This document shows positions 7,062 through 11,334 of a stretch of 11,334 bases of DNA, piece after piece. Position numbers and translations under genes: made by a program. Each line of letters starts with the position of its first letter. The stretch's first letter is position 1. Location of the stretch: positions 1 through 11,334 of the forward strand of contig JALHTA010000270.1 in assembly GCA_022865545.1 (NCBI GenBank), written 5' to 3'. Source of the DNA: Actinomycetota bacterium (GTDB taxonomy: Bacteria; Actinomycetota; Humimicrobiia; Humimicrobiales; Humimicrobiaceae). The notes below the pieces were generated by a model. It did not search any database. It was not told the DNA's origin and saw only the letters and a list, made by a program, of their open reading frames with translations.

Positions 7062-8552
7062 TTAAGCTGATGCTAAATGCATAAGTTCTTCTTGGTTTGT
7101 TTCACTTGTTTTAAACTGACCGACAATTGCGCCGTCCCTCATCACATAGACCCTGTCAGATATTGACATGATCTCCGGAAGCTCACTTGAGACTATCAAG
7201 ACTCCGACTCCGTTTTCACAGAGATCCTCCGCAATCTTATATATTTCCGCTTTTGAGCCTACATCAATACCTCTTGTCGGCTCATTCATGAGCAGTATTT
7301 TGGAGTCTTTCTCGAGCCATTTTGCAACAACTACTTTCTGTTGATTACCTCCTGAAAGATTCTCAACCAGAGTATCAAGTCCAGGGGCTTTAATATTAAG
7401 CATATCAAACCATTTTTTAGCACGCTCATTTTCAATTTTTTTGTTCAGGATAAATCCATTTCCTTGTTCTTCGATATTTGAGGATGTAATATTTTGGGCC
7501 ACACTCATTACCATGGCAACACCTTCTTCTTTTCTATCAAGCGGCACATACCCCATTCCATTTTTTTTAGCTTTATTGGGATGATCTATATTTACTTTTA
7601 TGCCATTTATGCATACTTCTCCAGAAGTTGCTTTTTTATCTCCAAAAATTACCGAGAACAGATTATGCATACCTGCGCCTAAAAGTCCAAAAAATGCCAC
7701 GATCTCACCCTCTTTTACATAACAGGAAACATCTTTTATTCTATTTAAATATTTAAGGTTTTTAACTTCCAGCAATACTTTTCCCTTTTTGATATCCCTT
7801 TTAGGATAGAGATCCGATAACTTTCTGCCTACTATCATGGAGACAAGTTCAGATTTATTTGTTTTTGATGTTACTCTGTCTCCTACCTTCTTGCCATCTC
7901 TTAAGACTATAACCCTATCGGTTATTTTAAATATTTCATCCATCCTGTGAGTAATATATACAATAGCCACTCCCTCATCTCTTAGCTTTCTAATGATCTT
8001 ATAGAGATTATCTACATCTTTTCTATCCAATGCTGAGGTCGGTTCGTCCATAATAAGTATTTTAACGTTCCCGTGTATGGCTTTTGCGATCTCAACTAAT
8101 TGCTTTTCAGCAACTTTCAGATTTTCCATGAGGCTGAAAGGTTTTATATCTGAATCAAATCTTGCCATTATTTGTTTTGTCTTTTGGCTCATTTTCCTCC
8201 ATGATATAAGACCTGCTCTATTAGTTATGGATTCGCCCGCAAAAATATTTTCAGCCACAGTTAAAGGCTCAAATGAAGTAAGCTCCTGATAGATAACCTT
8301 AATTCCAGCTTCCAGGCTTTCGCGGGGATTTGCAAAAACTCTATCCTCTTCATCTATCTGTATCTGACCCTCTTCTAAACTATAAGCACCAGCTAAGATC
8401 TTCATAAGAGTGGACTTTCCTGCTCCATTTTCTCCAAGAAGTCCCAGTATTTCTCCTTTTCTTAGATCAATGCTTACTTTGTCCAGTGCTTTGACTCCGG
8501 GAAAATTTTTTGTGATTCCCCTCATCTTTAAAACTATATTATTCTCTGGCAT
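7062..8552 (-). CDS. Sugar ABC transporter ATP-binding protein with two ABC domains (RbsA/MglA/XylG-like)
   Basis: A 496-residue cytoplasmic protein with two fused nucleotide-binding domains, the usual architecture and length for carbohydrate-uptake-type-2 importers. Domain 1 has Walker A GENGAGKST (40-48), Q-loop YQE (88-90), a variant signature LKVAEKQ (145-151), Walker B LIMDEP with catalytic Glu170, and H-loop His202. Domain 2 has a degenerate Walker A (GLLGAGMHN, 289-297, no Lys-Ser), a consensus signature LSGGNQQK (399-406), Walker B LLMNEP with Glu424 and Asn423 where Asp is usual, and Ser rather than His in the H-loop (VSSE, 454-457). Asymmetric domains of this kind are normal for RbsA-like proteins. 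It energises import with the two permeases downstream. GAGAGG lies five bases before the ATG. A strong hairpin separates it from the binding-protein gene. Confidence 0.96.
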   Translation of the reverse strand: MPENNIVLKMRGITKNFPGVKALDKVSIDLRKGEILGLLGENGAGKSTLMKILAGAYSLEEGQIQIDEEDRVFANPRESLEAGIKVIYQELTSFEPLTVAENIFAGESITNRAGLISWRKMSQKTKQIMARFDSDIKPFSLMENLKVAEKQLVEIAKAIHGNVKILIMDEPTSALDRKDVDNLYKIIRKLRDEGVAIVYITHRMDEIFKITDRVIVLRDGKKVGDRVTSKTNKSELVSMIVGRKLSDLYPKRDIKKGKVLLEVKNLKYLNRIKDVSCYVKEGEIVAFFGLLGAGMHNLFSVIFGDKKATSGEVCINGIKVNIDHPNKAKKNGMGYVPLDRKEEGVAMVMSVAQNITSSNIEEQGNGFILNKKIENERAKKWFDMLNIKAPGLDTLVENLSGGNQQKVVVAKWLEKDSKILLMNEPTRGIDVGSKAEIYKIAEDLCENGVGVLIVSSELPEIMSISDRVYVMRDGAIVGQFKTSETNQEELMHLASA

Positions 8553-8599
8553 TATTGCCTCTCTTTTTTGAATATAAATTAAGATTTAGTTTACTTTTT

Positions 8600-8629
8600 T
8601 ATTGGAGGGCGGCGGACCGCCCTCCAATA
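8600..8629 (-). promoter_or_regulatory. Strong 13-bp perfect hairpin between binding-protein and ATPase genes (mRNA 3'-end or stabiliser element)
   Basis: TATTGGAGGGCGG (8600-8612) and CCGCCCTCCAATA (8617-8629) are exact reverse complements around a four-base loop. It is the only very G+C-rich stretch in the neighbourhood. In the minus-strand transcript the hairpin is followed by A-rich sequence (AAAAAAG), not a U-tract, so it is not a canonical intrinsic terminator. Its place, about 50 bases after the binding-protein stop and before the ATPase, matches hairpins that protect the 3' end of a highly expressed binding-protein message or cause partial attenuation. The rest of 8553-8677 carries only the ATPase ribosome site. 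Confidence 0.75.
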
Positions 8630-8677
8630 GTATAACTACTTTTTCCCTCTGTTTAAGTACTCCAAAGCAACATTCGA

Positions 8678-9811
8678 TTAATTATAATACTCGTCAATAT
8701 TATCAGTTGTGATTATAACATTATCTACAAACATATATGCCGGAACTGGATTTCCATACATATATGCAAGTGCTGCCGGTACCAGGTATTCACCATATTT
8801 TTCCGGGAAATATGCACTATCACCATCAATAACACCTTCTCTGACAAGTTCTATACCCAGATCATCAAGACCCTGTGACATTATCATCCATTTGTCAGGA
8901 TCCCATCTTCCAGCTATGTCAGCAGCAGCCTGAACGCCTGCAGCAGTCTGGTCATTTAAACAAAATACCATTATATTTTCATCTTCAGGATATGCTGCCA
9001 GTATATCTGCCATTGCAGCTGTAGCTTCATCAGTCGTGCTTCCTGCGTCAACAGTCACTGCTTTAGCTCCTTCAACAGTGTCATCTCCTTCATCGCCGAA
9101 TCTTTCCTTAAATACATCTCTTGAACCATGGATCCTCAGAGCTACGGTGTCACCAATAACCGGATTCCACAGGAAAAATACGCGATCAACATTTTCCCAG
9201 CCGCCATATACGGCATCGATCTGGTCCGCTGCCCAATTACCGGTCAGGACTGATGTACCATAATTGTCTACTCCCATGAACGGAAAGCCAGGAACTGGAA
9301 CATCTATGGCTATGACATATATTCCGAGCTCTTGCGCTCTTCTTCCGATCTGGGCATTGACCTGTGCATCCAGCTGGAATTCCAGGAAGACTTCCGGATT
9401 TTTATTAAAGATAATGTCTGCATTCTGGATTCCAAGAGCAGCATCTGCAGCATTGTCAAGTACAGTTAAATCATCTGCTGAACCGCCAGCAAGTCCCCAT
9501 TCTTCTATGATATTATTCTCCACAGAGGTGCAGAATGGAAATGATTTAATGATGTTTGCAAAAGCTAAGGTGTGCCCTGCTGCAGGATCGCCATCATAGA
9601 CTCCGGCATTTGCCATTTCCCTGAGAGCTTCATAAGTAAAAGGTGATTCTGCCGCTTCAACTTCTACAGTCTCTACAACAGTCTCTACAACAGTCTCTAC
9701 AACGGTTTCAGTAACTGTTTCAGTTGCTCCCTGACATGCAGGGAGGATACTTAATGCAGCTACCAGTATTACTGCCATCCCAATAAGAGTTATTAATTTT
9801 ACCTTTTTCAT
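8678..9811 (-). CDS. Sugar ABC transporter substrate-binding lipoprotein (Peripla_BP_4 type)
   Basis: A 377-residue exported binding protein. Residues 1-25 form a lipoprotein signal peptide (MKKVK, hydrophobic core, lipobox LPAC with Cys26 as the lipid-anchored residue). Residues about 30-54 are an acidic low-complexity linker of ETVV repeats that would tether the domain to the membrane. The rest is a type-I periplasmic-binding fold: NADIIFNKNP (130-139), YVIAIDVPVPGFPFMGVDN (165-183), the second-lobe segment VFCLNDQTAAGVQAAAD (282-298) and the closing VPAALAYMYGNPVP (344-357). This family binds monosaccharides such as ribose, xylose or rhamnose. The ligand cannot be read from the sequence. 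A strong AAGGAGG stands just before the ATG. It is the first gene of the ABC operon and probably the most highly expressed. Confidence 0.94.
   Translation of the reverse strand: MKKVKLITLIGMAVILVAALSILPACQGATETVTETVVETVVETVVETVEVEAAESPFTYEALREMANAGVYDGDPAAGHTLAFANIIKSFPFCTSVENNIIEEWGLAGGSADDLTVLDNAADAALGIQNADIIFNKNPEVFLEFQLDAQVNAQIGRRAQELGIYVIAIDVPVPGFPFMGVDNYGTSVLTGNWAADQIDAVYGGWENVDRVFFLWNPVIGDTVALRIHGSRDVFKERFGDEGDDTVEGAKAVTVDAGSTTDEATAAMADILAAYPEDENIMVFCLNDQTAAGVQAAADIAGRWDPDKWMIMSQGLDDLGIELVREGVIDGDSAYFPEKYGEYLVPAALAYMYGNPVPAYMFVDNVIITTDNIDEYYN
9664..9718 (-). repeat. 12-bp tandem repeat encoding ETVV units in the lipoprotein linker
   Basis: The unit CTCTACAACAGT occurs at 9671-9682 and 9683-9694, again with one change at 9695-9706, and is flanked by shorter diverged copies. 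It is in frame and encodes Glu-Thr-Val-Val repeats just after the lipid-anchored Cys26. The near identity of the copies points to recent replication slippage. Copy number may vary between strains without breaking the frame. Confidence 0.8.
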
Positions 9812-9825
9812 TTTTCCTCCTTGTT

Positions 9826-9841
9826 AGTTTCTTGCGAAACT
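9826..9841. promoter_or_regulatory. Candidate operator: perfect 6-4-6 inverted repeat upstream of the ABC operon
   Basis: AGTTTC-TTGC-GAAACT is a perfect inverted repeat lying eight bases upstream of the AAGGAGG ribosome site of the binding-protein gene. A further TTTTC follows at 9841-9845. TTTC-type half sites are common in operators of DeoR-family regulators, and the cluster encodes one. Position and symmetry suggest an operator. I found no second clear copy in the window, so the assignment is inference. Confidence 0.35.
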
Positions 9842-9885
9842 TTTCTCAATTGACAATGATCATCGACTGAATTATTGATTTTTCA

Positions 9886-9960
9886 CACCCCCCTCCAAAG
9901 GTATTACTATATTATTATAAATTAATTTTTTATTAATTAAATTTAACTTGACAAAGTAAT
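9886..9960 (-). promoter_or_regulatory. Probable promoter and leader region of the ABC operon
   Basis: This is the A+T-rich stretch upstream of the binding-protein gene. A TATAAT hexamer on the minus strand lies at 9914-9919, and a TTGTCA at about 9949-9954 resembles a -35 box but lies 29 bases away, too far to pair with it. No well-spaced -35/-10 pair is visible, so only a general promoter region can be proposed. An unusual G-rich run (GGAGGGGGG) at 9887-9895 follows in the leader. Confidence 0.25.
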
Positions 9961-10072
9961 ATTTTTTATTAAATAAAATTTATAAAATATTATCCTTATC
10001 TACCTATGCTCATATTCTTAAAATAAACAAAATTCTATGGTCATTCAATTTATCTTCCGGTCAATATAGCTT

Positions 10073-10159
10073 CTACCCGCTTACTGCCTCTATTATGTCC
10101 GGCATATCTTTATAATTACCTTCTACTGTAAGCTTGTATATATCATCCAGAATGGCCAT
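10073..10159 (-). pseudogene. Remnant of a methyltransferase corrinoid protein (MttC/MtbC-like), N-terminus only
   Basis: A 28-codon frame opens with MAILDDIYKLTVEGNYKD and ends at TAG (10073-10075). The opening closely matches the start of the B12-binding_2 helical domain of corrinoid proteins that partner MttB-type methyltransferases (pattern M-x-I-L-E/D-E/D-I...V-x-G...K-D). Past the stop the same frame still reads KLY, a TGA, then PEDKLND, which resembles the ...PEDILNE... segment of that domain, so the original frame seems traceable for about 12 more codons. No cobalamin-binding domain (DxHxxG motif, about 130 residues) follows; the next DNA is the A+T-rich leader of the sugar operon. 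An in-frame GTG five codons upstream is an alternative start. It lies downstream of the MttB homologue, where a functional corrinoid gene often sits. Short length makes this tentative. Confidence 0.55.
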
Positions 10160-10249
10160 AATATTTGATCTCACTTTCCTTTTTAAAATAATCTATTAAT
10201 TAGTTGACCCATTAGATACTTTCCACGGTTTATTGGTTGAGTATTTTTT

Positions 10250-10357
10250 TTAATATTTACCATATTTATTTATCGTATTTAGATATGCTAATACATTTTC
10301 ATGGGATATATAATTTACTATTGAATGTGACGAGTCGATAGTTTTTGAATTTACCAT
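10250..10357 (-). CDS. Small ORF of 35 codons with a ribosome site, unknown function
   Basis: An ATG at 10357 with AAGGA nine bases upstream opens a frame of 35 residues (MVNSKTIDSSHSIVNYISHE...INKYGKY) ending in TAA. Composition is ordinary, with no membrane segment, Cys motif or recognisable domain. It lies between the MttB homologue and the corrinoid-protein remnant on the same strand. It may therefore be a real small protein, a decayed gene fragment like its neighbour, or a chance ORF in A+T-rich DNA. I do not recognise it. Confidence 0.25.
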   Translation of the reverse strand: MVNSKTIDSSHSIVNYISHENVLAYLNTINKYGKY

Positions 10358-10407
10358 TAATTTTTATCCTTTTTCTGATGAAGGAAAAATGTATTATTTG
10401 AATTATA

Positions 10408-10429
10408 TGCAATATTTTTCATTATTGCA
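10408..10429. repeat. 7-8-7 inverted repeat downstream of the MttB homologue
   Basis: TGCAATA (10408-10414) and TATTGCA (10423-10429) are exact inverted copies separated by eight bases, a spacing of about two helical turns. It lies about 50 bp upstream of the small ORF and could be a regulator site. The surrounding 10358-10549 is very A+T-rich. I see neither a terminator with a clear U-run nor another gene there. Confidence 0.25.
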
Positions 10430-10549
10430 ATAAAAATGTTAATTTTTAACAAAAATACTTTAAACATTAACAATCCCTATTCAAACTACTACTAAATTAT
10501 TAAAATATACATTTAGAAAATTTAATTTAAATGAATTATTAGGATTGTA

Positions 10550-11334
10550 TTACCAATCATCCCCAATAATATCTTTATGAGCAGCCGCTACGATTTTATC
10601 TATTTCTTTTTCTTTATCTGCCGGCAGTCGATAGTGGTCCTCATTGTCTATAATATCTTTATATTTTTTATTTGCCCTTTCAAAAATACTACCAGTGCTC
10701 TTTTTACTTTTAGTATCAAAAACCTCTTCCAGGATCTCTAACCTCATAGTATCCCTAAAATGATCCAGTGTATGCATTGAGGCCATAAAATTACCCCCGG
10801 GCCCGATTTCCTTTATGCTATCAAGTAATCTGCTATTAAGATCATCCGTGTCAAATCCCTCGTACAGCTTATGAAGAGCCTTTATCATTTCAATTTCTGT
10901 CAGTGCCAATTCCGGGCTGAATATCATTCCCTGATCGTATAATCCAATAACATAATTAAACTTTTTAACAAAAAATGCGCCCAATACTTTTAGCACTCTT
11001 TCCATCAGTAATTCGCTGCCTAACAGTTTTGAATCCGAAGAATAAATTCCAAATCCATAATCCAGCCCATACATCTCTTCATAAAGCTGGGACAGGACCA
11101 TGTCAACTTTTATTGCATCCATCACATTAAATTTTATGCCCCTTCCACTCATATCCATAAAGGAGGCCATAGATCCTCCGCCGACCATCGCATGGGGTGA
11201 AATACACCTTAATGCTGTCATTGTAGCAATAATCTCTGCATTGGTTACGGCTGCAGCCCCTGCTATAGTGACCGGAACCCCGGCACCCAGGATAGGCATC
11301 GGGATCATGGTAGCTGGAAGCCCGTTTTTTGCCA
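10550..11334 (-). CDS. Trimethylamine methyltransferase (MttB) superfamily protein without pyrrolysine, C-terminal half, cut by window edge
   Basis: The frame is open from the TAA at 10550 to the right edge, giving about 260 residues of a family that is usually 470-500 long. The first Met (11308) is internal: the frame upstream reads AKNGLPAT, continuing into MIPMPILGAGVPVT, a classic MttB core segment (PMPLAGATAPVT in relatives). Other marks are AAAVTNAEIIA, SSDSK (about 97-101 of the fragment) and YDQGMIFSPELALTEIEM, which matches the LESG-TFSYEQLVIDDEI region of the family. MttB proteins move a methyl group from trimethylamine, glycine betaine or other quaternary amines to a corrinoid protein. 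The part where Pyl sits in archaeal MttB (about 160 residues from the end) is inside this fragment, and no in-frame TAG is present. It is thus a non-Pyl homologue, like glycine betaine methyltransferase MtgB. The methyl donor is unknown. Confidence 0.9.
   Translation of the reverse strand, partial: AKNGLPATMIPMPILGAGVPVTIAGAAAVTNAEIIATMTALRCISPHAMVGGGSMASFMDMSGRGIKFNVMDAIKVDMVLSQLYEEMYGLDYGFGIYSSDSKLLGSELLMERVLKVLGAFFVKKFNYVIGLYDQGMIFSPELALTEIEMIKALHKLYEGFDTDDLNSRLLDSIKEIGPGGNFMASMHTLDHFRDTMRLEILEEVFDTKSKKSTGSIFERANKKYKDIIDNEDHYRLPADKEKEIDKIVAAAHKDIIGDDW

Noticed and set aside
7280..7290. Asn423 in place of Asp in the second Walker B of the ATPase as a sign of inactivation
   Set aside because: The catalytic Glu424, the signature motif and the first domain's Walker motifs are intact, and the second site of RbsA-type ATPases is commonly degenerate.
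8600..8629. Rho-independent terminator after the binding-protein gene
   Set aside because: On the transcribed (minus) strand the hairpin is followed by an A-run, not a U-run. The T-run lies on the wrong side for this direction, and no plus-strand gene ends here.
9945..9990. Plus-strand promoter with TTGACA at about 9949
   Set aside because: No good -10 hexamer lies at 16-18 bases, and no plus-strand gene lies downstream.
10037..10159. Pyrrolysine readthrough of the TAG at 10073-10075 to restore a corrinoid protein
   Set aside because: A TGA follows four codons later in the same frame, conserved sequence ends soon after, and TAG is used as a normal stop by three genes in this window (3391, 5033, 6062).
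10550..11308. A complete 252-residue protein starting at the ATG at 11308
   Set aside because: The frame continues to the window edge and reads MttB core sequence, so the gene is cut by the edge.

Overview
The window is A+T-rich bacterial DNA. Ten genes lie on the minus strand, most of them very closely spaced, and one gene fragment lies on the plus strand at the left edge. The bacterium is probably an uncultivated or poorly known anaerobe. Three things suggest this: low G+C, a trimethylamine-methyltransferase (MttB) superfamily protein, and a sugar-binding lipoprotein whose linker is built of ETVV repeats. Atribacterota-like bacteria or low-G+C Firmicutes would fit, but the window holds no phylogenetic marker and the placement is a guess. 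Three genes (3391, 5033, 6062) end in TAG, so amber is an ordinary stop here.

Layout, left to right. (1) 3-353 (+): C-terminal part of a PIN-domain (VapC-type) toxin, cut by the window edge. (2) 354-617: convergent intergenic region with an 11-bp inverted repeat. (3) 618-9811 (-): one sugar-utilisation cluster. In transcription order it holds a sugar-binding lipoprotein (9811), a two-domain ABC ATPase (8552), two RbsC-type permeases, a metal-ligand-less amidohydrolase-fold protein, an amidohydrolase with intact ligands, a DeoR-family regulator, a FucI-like isomerase and an L-rhamnose-mutarotase-family protein. (4) 9812-10549: a 738-bp region with the leader of the ABC operon, a candidate operator, the decayed start of a corrinoid-protein gene and a 35-codon ORF. 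(5) 10550-11334 (-): C-terminal half of an MttB homologue without pyrrolysine, cut by the right edge.

How the genes probably work together: the ABC system imports a monosaccharide, possibly a 6-deoxyhexose or pentose. The mutarotase speeds anomer exchange, the isomerase makes the ketose, and the DeoR protein senses an intermediate and controls the operon. No kinase, aldolase or dehydrogenase is present, so the pathway is incomplete here. The two amidohydrolase-fold proteins do not fit a textbook fucose or rhamnose route and are the least explained part of the cluster.

Most worth a second look: the tandem amidohydrolase pair, in which the upstream member appears to have lost all five metal ligands; the remnant of a corrinoid protein between the MttB homologue and the sugar operon; and the strong hairpin without a U-tract between the binding-protein and ATPase genes.
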